DNA of 64,000 nucleotides from Tychonema sp. LEGE 06208 (GCF_015207505.1 NZ_JADEWT010000008.1:29809-93808), one strand, 5' to 3'. Counted from the first letter of the stretch, positions 51,175 through 60,115 are shown. Numbers and translations are program-made. The notes: generated by a model not told the origin, from the sequence alone.

Positions 51175-52077
51175 TTACATTCTGGGGAATAATGTTTCAG
51201 CATAAGCTCGATCGATCAATTGGCGAGCAACCGTCTGAATTCCCGTATGTTCGTAATAATTGGTAGTCATGTCCAAAAACGCGGCGACATAATCCAATTT
51301 GTCATCGGTAACATCAACGTATTGCTTGAGATTTCCTAAAACTGTGGCGGGAGTTAAGCCGCGAGACTGCACTAAATTGTTCATCCAACCTTGGGCTGAG
51401 GCGAAGGTTGTTGTGACGAATCCGAATTTTTGGGCGTTATTTGCGCCGGGAATTAGGTTGCTGATATTTTGGAATGTTGAGTTTTGCTGCAAGGTTGAAG
51501 GATTTAAGTCGCCTAGGGTGTTTTGCGCTACTCGAAGGAAGTCCGGGCCGAGGGGAATTAAACCGTCAGCGCATACTAATGCAGCCATCCGCATTAGAGA
51601 TTCGCCTTTGTATTGTGATAAGTAATTGGCAAAGCTTCCCGCGTTGTTAAGGGAAATATTGTTAAGCTTGCAAAAGACTATGAGTTCGATCGCCACTTTG
51701 ACGCATAAATCTATAGTTTGAGTGGTGTCAGCCTTGGGAGTGAGGCGGCTCATGAAGGAGAGAAAGCCGATTTTTTCGCCGATTTTATTTGCCATAGCGG
51801 TTGCGCCCAACGCACTGTCAGCGCTGTCTGCAAGCTGGTAAAGCTTGACTGCGCCTTGATAGGGCTCGTTGGAGTTGGCGTAAAGCTCGATCGCCCTGCT
51901 GCGAATTTTTTGGACTAATGTGCGATCGGTTTCTCCTGTCACCGCTTGAATAGTATTATCAAAACCCGTGAGATTGTTCCACTCGCCGGGAACCACAAAA
52001 TCCAGGGATTTGAGCATCATCACAGTAATCCCAGAAGACGGCAAATTGTCAACCAATTCCACAATAGACTTGCTCAT
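51175..52077 (-). CDS. Conserved cyanobacterial protein, unknown function
   Basis: The 300-residue protein starts MSKSIVELVDNLPSSGITVM, then MLKSLDFVVPGEWNNLTGFD. It is a mostly helical soluble protein whose pattern I recognise only as a cyanobacteria-restricted family without assigned role. The ATG at 52077 follows an AGGAG Shine-Dalgarno and is preferred over an upstream in-frame ATG at 52137. A hairpin terminator follows the stop. It reads divergently from the 52224 gene, with which it shares promoter space. Confidence 0.75.
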   Translation of the reverse strand: MSKSIVELVDNLPSSGITVMMLKSLDFVVPGEWNNLTGFDNTIQAVTGETDRTLVQKIRSRAIELYANSNEPYQGAVKLYQLADSADSALGATAMANKIGEKIGFLSFMSRLTPKADTTQTIDLCVKVAIELIVFCKLNNISLNNAGSFANYLSQYKGESLMRMAALVCADGLIPLGPDFLRVAQNTLGDLNPSTLQQNSTFQNISNLIPGANNAQKFGFVTTTFASAQGWMNNLVQSRGLTPATVLGNLKQYVDVTDDKLDYVAAFLDMTTNYYEHTGIQTVARQLIDRAYAETLFPRM

Positions 52078-52223
52078 CACAAACTCCTGAATAGCCAGAT
52101 TTAAAAGTGTTCTTCCAAATACTCCAACTTCGGGCAAAGGGATTCCAGAAAAGTCTAAATTCTGACGGATGCCAGCGGTTAATAGTTTTGAGTTATAATA
52201 ATTCCCAAGCAGCGAACTTACAT

Positions 52224-52514
52224 ATGACAGTCATCATGGCAAAACTTACACTTCAAGTCCGAACAGATGATAATTTGCTAGATCTGCTTGCCAAGTCAGA
52301 GTCTGGGGCTTGGGTTATTGCAGAAGACAGGGTTCAGAGAATTACTCATGTTCAAGTTATAAACTTTGTCGGATCACAGATGATTGAAGGTATATTTGAC
52401 CGAAGCGCCAGCTATAGAAAAGAGGATAATAGGCTTGTTGTAAAGTTTTTAGACGGGCGTATTGTCAATTGCAATGTTCAGTTTGTTGGACAAAACCCTG
52501 TCCGCTATATTTGA
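52224..52514 (+). CDS. Small unknown protein
   Basis: The 96-residue protein starts MTVIMAKLTLQVRTDDNLLD, then LLAKSESGAWVIAEDRVQRI. An alternative ATG at 52236 gives MAKLTL. It contains strand-rich segments (VQVINFVGSQMIEGIFDRSA). The family is not recognised. The addiction-module-type gene follows 42 bp downstream on the same strand. Confidence 0.6.
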   Translation: MTVIMAKLTLQVRTDDNLLDLLAKSESGAWVIAEDRVQRITHVQVINFVGSQMIEGIFDRSASYRKEDNRLVVKFLDGRIVNCNVQFVGQNPVRYI

Positions 52515-52556
52515 GATGTACTAATTCATTACCTCCATGACGCTTAACTAAAATTT

Positions 52557-52781
52557 ATGGATTTCACAGCCACTTTAAATCAGATCGTCGCCCTCAGCAT
52601 TCAAGATCGGATTCGTCTTGTACAAGCAATCTTGGAAAGTATAGCGGCAGAACAGGTTCACCCCGACCTTACAGAGTTTCAAAAGCAGGAACTCGATCGC
52701 CGAATTAATGATTCTGAAGCAAATCCTGAAAATGTGCTGACTTGGGAAGAAGTTAAAGCTTCAGTCAAAGCACGAAAATGA
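52557..52781 (+). CDS. Addiction-module antitoxin-like protein (orphan)
   Basis: The 74-residue protein starts MDFTATLNQIVALSIQDRIR and continues LVQAILESIAAEQVHPDLTE. The C-terminal part has LTWEEVKASVKARK, the pattern of the putative addiction-module antitoxin family that normally precedes a RelE/ParE toxin. No toxin follows; the next gene is a methyltransferase. The partner may be elsewhere or lost. Confidence 0.75.
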   Translation: MDFTATLNQIVALSIQDRIRLVQAILESIAAEQVHPDLTEFQKQELDRRINDSEANPENVLTWEEVKASVKARK

Positions 52782-52837
52782 ACTATGAATCCAGTGCCGT
52801 GGTAAAATAACTATCGCCAAATAGAAACAAATAAAAT

Positions 52838-53779
52838 ATGACTGCTGCTGTTAACACAACTCCAGGATTAGCATCGCGCTTAGTAAACGGCGTACTCTCC
52901 ATCAAACCTTTGGCCGATTTAGCCAAGCACCAAGCGCGGGAAATGATGATTAAAAGAGCCGAAAGAATCGGCGTGCATTGGCGGCAAGATGCCCAAGCAC
53001 TTTTAGCCCGGAATTGGGATGCAGAATTGCTCAGCGTAGAAAATCCCGATCTTGTTTACCCGAAATATTATCTAACTTCATTTCACGCCTACGAAAAAGG
53101 TAATATGAGTTGGGAAGCTGCCACAGAAGTTGAAGTTGCAGCCCGTGCAGTTCATGCGGGAATTTGGCCAGAAGCTGGTGCAGAAGGCGATGCTAAACTC
53201 CGCGCCAGCTATCACGAAATCGTTAAATCTCAAATTGCCAAAACACCGCAAGATATTGTCGATTTGGGATGCAGCGTAGGAATGAGTACCTTTGCGCTTG
53301 GGGATGTTTACCCGGAAGCAAAAATTGTCGGTGTTGATTTGTCGCCTTATTTTTTAGCAGTTGCTCAATACCGTTCTCAACAAAGAAAATCTGAATCTTT
53401 AAATCAAAAATCTCCGACTTGGGTACACGCTGCTGCTGAATCTACTGGTTTACCTGCGGCTGCTTTTGATTTAGTTTCTATTTGTCTGGTTTGTCACGAG
53501 TTGCCGCAGAAAGCTGCGAAGGAAGTATTTAGGGAAGCGAGGCGTTTGCTGCGTGTTGGCGGACATTTGACAATTATGGATATGAATCCTCAGTCGGAAG
53601 TTTATGCTAAAATGCCTCCTTATATTTTGACTTTGCTCAAGAGTACGGAGCCTTATTTGGATCAGTATTTTGGGTTGGATATTGAGCAGGCTTTGGTTGA
53701 TTCTGGTTTTGGAATGCCGACAATCACTTGCAATACAGTCCGACACCGGACTATTGTTGCTGAAGCAGTAAATAGTTAG
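52838..53779 (+). CDS. Class I SAM-dependent methyltransferase
   Basis: The 313-residue protein has motif I IVDLGCSVGMSTFALGDVYP, VVGVDLSPY-type motif (IVGVDLSPYFLAVAQYRSQQ) and LLRVGGHLTIMDM as in class I methyltransferases. An N-terminal domain of about 130 residues, including VHWRQDAQALLARNWDAELL, is unusual and could recognise the acceptor. The substrate is unknown. Confidence 0.85.
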   Translation: MTAAVNTTPGLASRLVNGVLSIKPLADLAKHQAREMMIKRAERIGVHWRQDAQALLARNWDAELLSVENPDLVYPKYYLTSFHAYEKGNMSWEAATEVEVAARAVHAGIWPEAGAEGDAKLRASYHEIVKSQIAKTPQDIVDLGCSVGMSTFALGDVYPEAKIVGVDLSPYFLAVAQYRSQQRKSESLNQKSPTWVHAAAESTGLPAAAFDLVSICLVCHELPQKAAKEVFREARRLLRVGGHLTIMDMNPQSEVYAKMPPYILTLLKSTEPYLDQYFGLDIEQALVDSGFGMPTITCNTVRHRTIVAEAVNS

Positions 53780-53923
53780 GTTTGGGGGAATGTGTTTGCG
53801 GTCGATCGTACTTAAAAAGTGGATGCGATCGCAACAGCGTTATATTAACAGTTGTGTGGCTGCAAGCAGCATTGTTGATATGCAATAGTAAAAAACTCGA
53901 TAGTAAAAAAGTCGATCGAAAAG

Positions 53924-54829
53924 ATGAAATCACCGCAAGAAGTGCTTGAGTTAGCTCATCAGCACGGTTTGACTATTCAAGAAAGTTCACTGCAATTTAA
54001 TGAATCGGGACTCGATTTTCAAGTCGTGTTGGCAACCGACACTGAGGGAGAACGTTGGGTTTTGCGTCTTCCTAGGCGGGAGGATGTTTTGCCGTCGGCG
54101 AACAAGGAAAAACGCACGCTGGAACTGATTGCTCCTCTTTTAAGCGTGGAAGTGCCGCTATGGACTATTGCCACAGATGAACTCATCGCTTACAGGGCAT
54201 TAAAGGGCGTGCCGGCGGGTACAATTGATTTGGAAGCCAAAGCCTATGTGTGGGAAATTGACCCAACTAATGTGCCAGATAAATTCCATGAATCTCTAGC
54301 TAAAGGTATAGTTTCCCTGCATCAAATTAGCATTGAGAAAGCGCGCGAAGTAGGTATTCCCGTTGAGACAGCGACAGAAGTACGGGTGGCAATGAAGCGG
54401 AGGATGGATGCAGTGAAAAACGAGTTTGGGGTTGGTCAAGAGTTGTGGAACCGATGGCAATCATGGTTCCAAAGAGATGAAATTTGGTCGAAAGAAACGG
54501 TGTTAACTCATGGTGATTTACACGCTGGACACATTCTTATTGACGCACAGGCACAGGTGACTGGTTTTATTGACTGGACTGAAGCAGCCGTCACTGACCC
54601 AGCGATTGATTTTGTCGCTCATTACCACACGTTTGGTGAAGGCGCTCTCAATCAGTTAATCTCAGCATACGCCAAGGCAGGCGGGCAGGTTTGGCCTCTG
54701 ATGGCAGAACATGTAATTGAACTCACTGCTGCTTATCCCGTAGCAATTGCAGAATTTGCCCTGAAGTCAGGTTTGGATGAGTACAAACAAATGGCTAAAC
54801 AGTCACTTTGTGTGAGGGATTTGGAGTAA
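53924..54829 (+). CDS. Macrolide 2'-phosphotransferase-like kinase (Mph family)
   Basis: The 301-residue protein is an aminoglycoside/macrolide phosphotransferase-fold kinase. It has an N-lobe RWVLRLPRREDVLPSANKEK, a catalytic-loop LTHGDLHAGHILID and a metal-binding GFIDWTEAAVTDPAIDFVAH. This arrangement fits the Mph macrolide 2'-phosphotransferase group. In a cyanobacterium it could be intrinsic resistance or a housekeeping small-molecule kinase. The substrate cannot be determined here. Confidence 0.85.
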   Translation: MKSPQEVLELAHQHGLTIQESSLQFNESGLDFQVVLATDTEGERWVLRLPRREDVLPSANKEKRTLELIAPLLSVEVPLWTIATDELIAYRALKGVPAGTIDLEAKAYVWEIDPTNVPDKFHESLAKGIVSLHQISIEKAREVGIPVETATEVRVAMKRRMDAVKNEFGVGQELWNRWQSWFQRDEIWSKETVLTHGDLHAGHILIDAQAQVTGFIDWTEAAVTDPAIDFVAHYHTFGEGALNQLISAYAKAGGQVWPLMAEHVIELTAAYPVAIAEFALKSGLDEYKQMAKQSLCVRDLE

Positions 54830-54914
54830 AATGTTTAGTGAATTAGATCCGCTGTAACTGTACAACCGATTGCATGATATACATCCGATACATAAATAAT
54901 AGAAGGCTATAGGT

Positions 54915-55289
54915 ATGACTCCGGTATCTGACAAACAAGCGACTATTATCCGCACGTCGCGAGGACTGACGATTTCTGGCACTAGACTGACTCTCTATGA
55001 TGTTATAGATTTTCTGAAAGCTGAGTATTCACCAAAGTTGATTCGTAATAAATTTAACCTCACAGACGATCGAATTAACGCTGCTATGTCTTACATTGAA
55101 GCTAATCGCGATCGACTTGAAACTGAATATCAACAGGTATTGCAAACAAGAGCAGAAATTCGCTCCTATTGGGAAAATCGCAACCGCGAAAGGTTCGATC
55201 GCATTGCAATGATGCCACACAAGCCCGGACAAGAAGCTATTTGGGCAAAACTTGAGGAGCAAAAAGCGAGACGTGCCGCACAGCAATGA
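54915..55289 (+). CDS. DUF433 antitoxin
   Basis: The 124-residue protein has the DUF433 segment TIIRTSRGLTISGTRLTLYD and then VIDFLKAEYSPKLIRNKF. Its C-terminal tail is long and charged (YWENRNRERFDRIAMM). The stop overlaps the ATG of the damaged toxin by ATGA (55286-55289), which shows translational coupling. With the partner broken, this antitoxin is probably a remnant that may act on another DUF5615 toxin. Confidence 0.88.
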   Translation: MTPVSDKQATIIRTSRGLTISGTRLTLYDVIDFLKAEYSPKLIRNKFNLTDDRINAAMSYIEANRDRLETEYQQVLQTRAEIRSYWENRNRERFDRIAMMPHKPGQEAIWAKLEEQKARRAAQQ

Positions 55290-55593
55290 TGACTTTTCTA
55301 GTTGACTTTAATCTTGACGGCTATGCTCTTCTTTTGCTGGGAATCTTGACAAAACTCGGCTGGCTTGAACGCTTGAACTCTTATCGATCCGATTTGTCAC
55401 TTTTAGGGAAGCTGGACTATCGATGGACGCTAGCGATCGTTTGGTTTGGTGTTATGCTCAAGAAAATCAAATGATGATTCTCACAGCCAACCGAAACATG
55501 AAGGGTGATGATTCACTCGAAGAGGTGATGCGCGAGGAAAATACAGCAGATTCGTTTCCTGTATTGACAATTGCAGATATCGATCGCCCTTGA
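55286..55593 (+). pseudogene. DUF5615 PIN-like toxin frameshifted by an 8-bp tandem duplication
   Basis: The frame starts MMTFLVDFNLDGYALLLLGI at an ATGA overlap with the antitoxin, then breaks after GWLE. The second half continues in another frame as LLSIRFVTFREAGLSMDASD, RLVWCYAQENQMMILTANRN and VMREENTADSFPVLTIADID, ending TGA 55591-55593. The break coincides with the exact tandem duplication GCTTGAAC GCTTGAAC at 55363-55378. Removing one unit restores one continuous DUF5615-like protein ending at the same TGA. This is a clear recent inactivation. Confidence 0.88.
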
Positions 55594-55795
55594 TGAATTT
55601 GACGGCCGAGAGTGATGTGTTGAGCGTTTTGTTGAGATTGTTCTAGATGTTGACAATTATACTATGGGAGTTGGTCGGTTATTCATTCCGTGATATCGAG
55701 ATCAATTTACCTAATTCGATCGCAATAGCGGTACAATTAAGCCTTAGACAACAGGCTAGAAGATTTCGATCGAACCCTAAAAGAAGGACATCTTC
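55594..55795. other. Intergenic region
   Basis: No gene or repeat was supported here; a promoter for the 55796 gene is expected within it. Confidence 0.4.
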
Positions 55796-56119
55796 ATGAA
55801 CCCGACAGCCCCCTCTCAAAAAGTCCTCGATTGTTTGCAGGTTATTTTGGATGCCACGGCATCGAAAAATTACGAGCTTTTTACCACAGTCGGTGATTCA
55901 GGCTACAAAACGAGCATTACACAAAAAATGTTTGACGATGTTAGCGATCAGCTCGCTTCACGCCTGGAAAAGGGATATTCAATTAATTATTTTGGTGAGA
56001 TAAAACAAGGTAATTATCCGATTTATTTGTGGAAGCTGAGTTTTGAAGATGGTGGAGATGAATTTGTGGCCCACATGACTATGAATGGAGACAAAGTTGC
56101 TGGGATTTTCATCGAATAA
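55796..56119 (+). CDS. Small unknown protein
   Basis: The 107-residue protein starts MNPTAPSQKVLDCLQVILDA and has ITQKMFDDVSDQLASRLEKG and FEDGGDEFVAHMTMNGDKVA, suggesting a small alpha/beta fold. Its last codons and stop overlap the first bases of the inverted repeat of the element at 56118-56251, so that the element supplies the TAA. The original C-terminus may therefore have been altered. The family is uncertain. Confidence 0.6.
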   Translation: MNPTAPSQKVLDCLQVILDATASKNYELFTTVGDSGYKTSITQKMFDDVSDQLASRLEKGYSINYFGEIKQGNYPIYLWKLSFEDGGDEFVAHMTMNGDKVAGIFIE

Positions 56120-56251
56120 TATACAGCATATTCCATGTAGATGTAGAGAGCGAGAAACCGGGTTTATTGAACAGAATTAGTTTATAGCCGAGAACTGTAA
56201 AGAAACCCGGTTTCTGGGTGTACTTGATAAACCTGGAATACGCTGTATATT
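56118..56251. mobile_element. MITE-like element, family 3 (134 bp) containing CCGGG palindromes
   Basis: AATATACAGCATATTCCATG at 56118 and CCTGGAATACGCTGTATATT ending 56251 are inverted repeats with two mismatches. Inside are two facing copies of AGAAACCGGGTTT(C/A)T (56153-56167, 56200-56217). The element ends the preceding gene and lies 30 bp from the P450 stop. Confidence 0.65.
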
Positions 56252-56280
56252 GCTTGACACGGCGTTTTACTGAAGTGAAT

Positions 56281-57633
56281 CTAATGCCGATCGCCCACAA
56301 CCGTTAATCGAAACCGATCGGGCGGAACAAAGGTTATTCCCCGGCGTGTCGGACGAATTGGCCGATCGAGATTTGAGACAAATTCGCGCGCCGACAACAC
56401 TGTTGCTAACACCAGCTTCATCTCAAACATCGATAGCGCCATCCCGATACAGCTTCGACTCCCGCCTCCAAACGGTAAATATTCAGACGCGGAAAACTTG
56501 CGATCTAAAAAGCGATCGGGATTGAATAAAGCCGGATTTTCGTAGGTTTCAGGGCGGCGGTGCGCCAAATACACGCAGGGAATTAAAATGGTTCCCGGTT
56601 GATATGTATAGCCTTGAAGTTCGATCGCCCTTTTTACCTTGCGCGGCTGCGAAATTAAGGCGATGGGATAAACCCGCAGCGCTTCTTTGCAGACTGCGGT
56701 TAAATAGGGCGACTGCGAAAGTGCGATCGGATCGGGATTTTCTCCCAATTCATCCAACTCGCGGCGCAACTTCGCGAGAGATTCGGGATACTGATGCAGC
56801 CAGTAAAACGCCCAAGTCAAGGCAGATCCAGTGGTTTCGTGTCCCAACAGCAACAGCGTCATCAACTGATCGCGCAATTCTCGATCGCCAATGGATTCGC
56901 CTGCTTCGTCGCGCGCCATCATCAACACTGACAAAATATCCGTGCGAGACGCATCGAGAGGGTGCGATCGCCTTTCGGCAATTTCTGCATAAATCAGCGA
57001 GTCAATCTGCGCCATCTGCTGCAAAAACTGCCCCCACGGACTCCAAGAACCCAAATTTTGCTGTAACGGTTCAAAGAAAAATTGGATTGAGTACAGCTCA
57101 GAGGTAATTGCTTCTAAAAGTTCGCTGAGCAAGTGTTTGAGCTGTTCGTAGCGCTCTCCAGGCACCAATCCGAAGACGACTTGCAGGATTACTTGCAGCG
57201 AAATTTCTGACATTTCTTGCCGCACGGCGATCGCATCTTGGGCTTTCCAATTCTGTGTTTGCTTTCGCGTCAAATCCACAATCAAGTGCCCTTGACTGTG
57301 CAACTGTTCTCGATGCAGCGCCGGCATTAATAGCTGTCGCTGTCGCAGGTGTCGCGCCCCTTCGTTCATAATTAGCGATTCTGTTCCCACCAGCGGGCGA
57401 AATACGTTGGTGACTTTGCCAAATTCAAAGGCATCAGCCAAGGTGGTAAACACTGCCTGAACGGCTTCTGGATTGCCCAGGAACACGACGGGGGGCGAAG
57501 CGGGCCCCAGTACGCGGGCGGTAAATGTATCGCCGTATTTGGCTTGGTTGCGGTCGAAAAATGCGATCGGATCGGCTACCAGCGAAAGAGTTTGGAACAG
57601 GGCGGGAGAACGAGATCCGGTGGGCAATATCAT
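56281..57633 (-). CDS. Cytochrome P450, CYP110-like
   Basis: The 450-residue protein has the P450 signatures. The I-helix is LLLLGHETTGSALTWAFYW. The ExxR motif is KEALRVYP and the heme loop FGGGSRSCIGMALSMFEM has the axial Cys. The N-terminus begins LPTGSRSPALFQTLSLVADP, which is typical of cyanobacterial CYP110, with no transmembrane anchor. It would be a soluble monooxygenase of fatty acids or terpenoids in known relatives. The substrate here is unknown, and the redox partner is not adjacent. Confidence 0.92.
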   Translation of the reverse strand: MILPTGSRSPALFQTLSLVADPIAFFDRNQAKYGDTFTARVLGPASPPVVFLGNPEAVQAVFTTLADAFEFGKVTNVFRPLVGTESLIMNEGARHLRQRQLLMPALHREQLHSQGHLIVDLTRKQTQNWKAQDAIAVRQEMSEISLQVILQVVFGLVPGERYEQLKHLLSELLEAITSELYSIQFFFEPLQQNLGSWSPWGQFLQQMAQIDSLIYAEIAERRSHPLDASRTDILSVLMMARDEAGESIGDRELRDQLMTLLLLGHETTGSALTWAFYWLHQYPESLAKLRRELDELGENPDPIALSQSPYLTAVCKEALRVYPIALISQPRKVKRAIELQGYTYQPGTILIPCVYLAHRRPETYENPALFNPDRFLDRKFSASEYLPFGGGSRSCIGMALSMFEMKLVLATVLSAREFVSNLDRPIRPTRRGITFVPPDRFRLTVVGDRH

Positions 57634-57803
57634 TGCAAAAATTAGCGATACACAATACTTCTAGTTTATATCGATCGACCTTGCACCTGAAATTAATCTG
57701 CGATCGATGTCAAAGGCAAGTAGCAACAATAGTAATGCGATCGGGATCGATCGCAGATTGTACGGCTAGCTTCCCCGCCTAAACGGGTAAAAGTGTTGGC
57801 GAT

Positions 57804-57839
57804 GTTTGGTTTGGCATTATGCTCAATAAAATTAAATGA
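57804..57839 (+). pseudogene. Fossil fragment similar to the 55286 toxin pseudogene
   Basis: The 36-nt stretch gtttggtttggcattatgct and on to aaatga matches 55439-55474 with only four differences. That region lies in the second half of the broken DUF5615 toxin. It sits 52 bp upstream of another DUF433 gene, so it may be the trace of a lost toxin. It is short, and chance resemblance cannot be fully excluded. Confidence 0.4.
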
Positions 57840-57890
57840 ATTTAAGATACAATTGCTGTAAAAACTGGTAGCCCGTTGGCTGAATTTGTT

Positions 57891-58160
57891 ATGACATTAA
57901 CATCCCGTGTTATTCATAGCGACCCCGATATTCTGGGGGGAACCCCTGTTTTTGTTGGGACTCGCGTGCCAATGAAAACCCTACTTGATTATCTTGAGGC
58001 TGGTGATTCATTAGATGTATTTCTAGATCATTTTCCTAGTGTCACTCGGGAACAGACAATCGCAGCCCTTGAATTAGCAAAGGAAATGAGGTTCTTAAAA
58101 GTTTTTAGGCGACGCAGCACAACAACTCCCGCGCGCGATCGCACAGATGTTATGTGTTAG
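57891..58160 (+). CDS. DUF433 antitoxin, orphan, with altered C-terminus
   Basis: The 89-residue protein contains the DUF433 core RVIHSDPDILGGTPVFVGTR, then VPMKTLLDYLEAGDSLDVFL and TREQTIAALELAKEM. The usual C-terminal end is replaced by a basic, low-complexity tail (FRRRSTTTPARDRTDV) that overlaps the 3' end of the convergent Ada-like gene by 11 nt. No toxin gene follows. The start is set at ATG 57891, so the leading five residues of the longer frame are left out. Confidence 0.8.
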   Translation: MTLTSRVIHSDPDILGGTPVFVGTRVPMKTLLDYLEAGDSLDVFLDHFPSVTREQTIAALELAKEMRFLKVFRRRSTTTPARDRTDVMC

Positions 58161-59091
58161 GAGCGGAGGTAGTCTGCTGCGGGTGATTGACACCGTTAGA
58201 GCGCTCTATTCCTGCGAGGGTAGTTCCGCAGATTGTCTGGCTAGCTTCCCAGCCTAACATGACTGTTTTACGCTCTACTCCCCAGGCATAACCACCGACT
58301 TCTCCAGATTCTCGAATGACTCGGTGACACGGAATTAGATAGCCGATAGGATTTTTACCGATCGCATTTCCTACAGCTCTAGCAGCAGTTGGGCGTGCTA
58401 CCATTTGAGCTATAGTTTGATAAGTTGCGATCGCCCCAAACGGCAATTTCAAAAGTGCTCGCCAAACTTGAATCTGAAAGTTAGTGCCTTTTACCAAGAG
58501 CGTTAGTGGTTTTTGCTCGCTGAGAGTTTCTGAATTGAAAATCTGGTCGCGCCATGATTCAGTGGCTTTCTCATCACGAATGATTTCAGCGTTTTTCCAT
58601 GTTAATCGCAGTCTTTGTTCGGCACTTTGTTCGTCGGCTATATCCAAGAAATAAAGATTACAAATACCGCGAGTAGTTGTAGCAATTAGAGATTTGCCAA
58701 AGGGAGTATCATGAATACCATAACGAATTTGCAAACCTGCTCCGCCTGCTTTGAACTCCCCTGGTGACATTGCTTCTAAGTTCACAAATAAATCGTGCAA
58801 TCGTCCGGGACTCGATAGCCTCACGTCCAATGTTAGGTCTAGAAGGCTTTTCGTCTGAGCGATTTTTGACTTGGCATATTCAACTGTCAGATATTGCAAA
58901 AACCGCTTGGGGCTAATGCCTACCCATTGAGTAAATAGCCGTTGAAAATGATATTCACTAAGTCCGATGTGTTGTGCCACAGTTGCCAGATTGGGCTGGT
59001 TTAGGTGGTTTTGTCGCATAAAGGCGATCGCCCGAGCAATCCGGTGATAATCTTCGCTAGCACAGACACTCGCATTTTTCATCGAAATCAT
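58150..59091 (-). CDS. AraC-type regulator fused to O6-alkylguanine-DNA methyltransferase (Ada-like)
   Basis: The 313-residue protein has an N-terminal AraC helix-turn-helix (residues about 14-105, with NLATVAQHIGLSEYHFQRLF) and a C-terminal MGMT domain. The latter has NFQIQVWRALLKLPFGAIAT and the acceptor IPCHRVIRESGEVGGYAWG. The Ada N-terminal Cys4 phosphotriester-sensing domain is absent. It should remove alkyl groups from O6-alkylguanine by suicidal transfer to Cys, and may activate genes. The C-terminal tail ends in SNGVNHPQQTTSAPNT. An ATG three codons later is an alternative start. Confidence 0.93.
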   Translation of the reverse strand: MISMKNASVCASEDYHRIARAIAFMRQNHLNQPNLATVAQHIGLSEYHFQRLFTQWVGISPKRFLQYLTVEYAKSKIAQTKSLLDLTLDVRLSSPGRLHDLFVNLEAMSPGEFKAGGAGLQIRYGIHDTPFGKSLIATTTRGICNLYFLDIADEQSAEQRLRLTWKNAEIIRDEKATESWRDQIFNSETLSEQKPLTLLVKGTNFQIQVWRALLKLPFGAIATYQTIAQMVARPTAARAVGNAIGKNPIGYLIPCHRVIRESGEVGGYAWGVERKTVMLGWEASQTICGTTLAGIERSNGVNHPQQTTSAPNT

Positions 59092-59203
59092 CTAGTCTAA
59101 GTCAAGGGAATTTTGATGTTTCCTCACTTTAGCCATAGAGTACGCTCAAAGCCACCCGTTTCTTGCGGTGAATGCAGTCAGTCGATCGCCCGAACTTTCG
59201 TCC

Positions 59204-59710
59204 TCAGCCACCGCGCAACTGCGTCACCAAGTGAACTAATTCCGGTAAAATCAGCTTTTCCACAGCTAGTTTCACACCATTGCTAGAGCCCGGAAGAGAA
59301 AAGACTAATTTACCTTGATACACCCCTGCAACTGCGCGAGAGGCGATCGCCCTCGAACCAATTTCTTGGTAGCTCAAAAACCGAAATATCTCCCCAAATC
59401 CCGGTAAAATCCTGTCTAGCAAACTCTCCATCACATCGTAAGTCGTATCGCGGGGAGCGATTCCCGTCCCGCCGTTAAAAATGATTGCGTCCACATCTTC
59501 GCGTTGGGAAAACGCCTGCATTTGCAAGACAATTTTTGCCGCATCATCTTTAACAACAGTGTAAGCTACCACTGAGTGCCCTGCATCTTTTAGCAGCTTC
59601 TTCGTTAACAATCCGCTATTATCTGTGTCAGCAGAGCGCGTATCGCTAATAGTAGTAATCGCACAATTTACCACTATTTTTGATAAATCTGGGTGAGGAA
59701 TTTGCGTCAT
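59204..59710 (-). CDS. moaB: Molybdenum cofactor biosynthesis protein MoaB
   Basis: The 168-residue protein has the MoaB/Mog signature FNGGTGIAPRDTTYDVMESL and the C-terminal SLPGSSNGVKLAVEKLILPE. These proteins bind molybdopterin and act in adenylation or related steps of molybdenum cofactor synthesis. The length is standard. It is separated by 112 bp from the Ada-like gene and by 69 bp of repeats from psb28. Confidence 0.92.
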   Translation of the reverse strand: MTQIPHPDLSKIVVNCAITTISDTRSADTDNSGLLTKKLLKDAGHSVVAYTVVKDDAAKIVLQMQAFSQREDVDAIIFNGGTGIAPRDTTYDVMESLLDRILPGFGEIFRFLSYQEIGSRAIASRAVAGVYQGKLVFSLPGSSNGVKLAVEKLILPELVHLVTQLRGG

Positions 59711-59779
59711 GGTTTAGTATCTTAAGTAATCGGCAACTGGCAACTGGCGCTCTGCCAATTACCAATCACCAACTACCCA

Positions 59780-60115
59780 TTATGCCTTGCTAAATCCTAA
59801 GCCGTTTGCTGCGGAGTAGCGTTCCATGAAACGCATAAAACGCTCCCATTCTTCAGCACTTCTCATCAGATAAAGAGCTTCTAAACCCGCAGGCTGACCA
59901 TTTACGAACTTAGCGTTAACCTCGCGAGTCACGATTTCGCCTTCTTCGTCGATCATGTACATTCCAGTAATTTCTTGGGTACTGGTGCTGCTGAGAGCCT
60001 TGGGATTTGCAAAGATAAATGTGGCCGTACCTTGAGCTCCGCTTTTAGAACGGGTTAGGCGAACTTCTGGCAGCACATCTTCGTCGATACCGCGGGAAAA
60101 TTGAATTTTAGCCAT
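59780..60115 (-). CDS. psb28: Photosystem II assembly protein Psb28
   Basis: The 111-residue protein starts [20 protein letters not shown] and contains [20 protein letters not shown] and a terminal [20 protein letters not shown], the full Psb28 pattern. It binds PSII assembly intermediates on the cytoplasmic side of the thylakoid membrane, near CP47, and is not in the mature complex. An inverted repeat lies 60 bp upstream. Confidence 0.96.
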   Translation of the reverse strand: MAKIQFSRGIDEDVLPEVRLTRSKSGAQGTATFIFANPKALSSTSTQEITGMYMIDEEGEIVTREVNAKFVNGQPAGLEALYLMRSAEEWERFMRFMERYSAANGLGFSKA

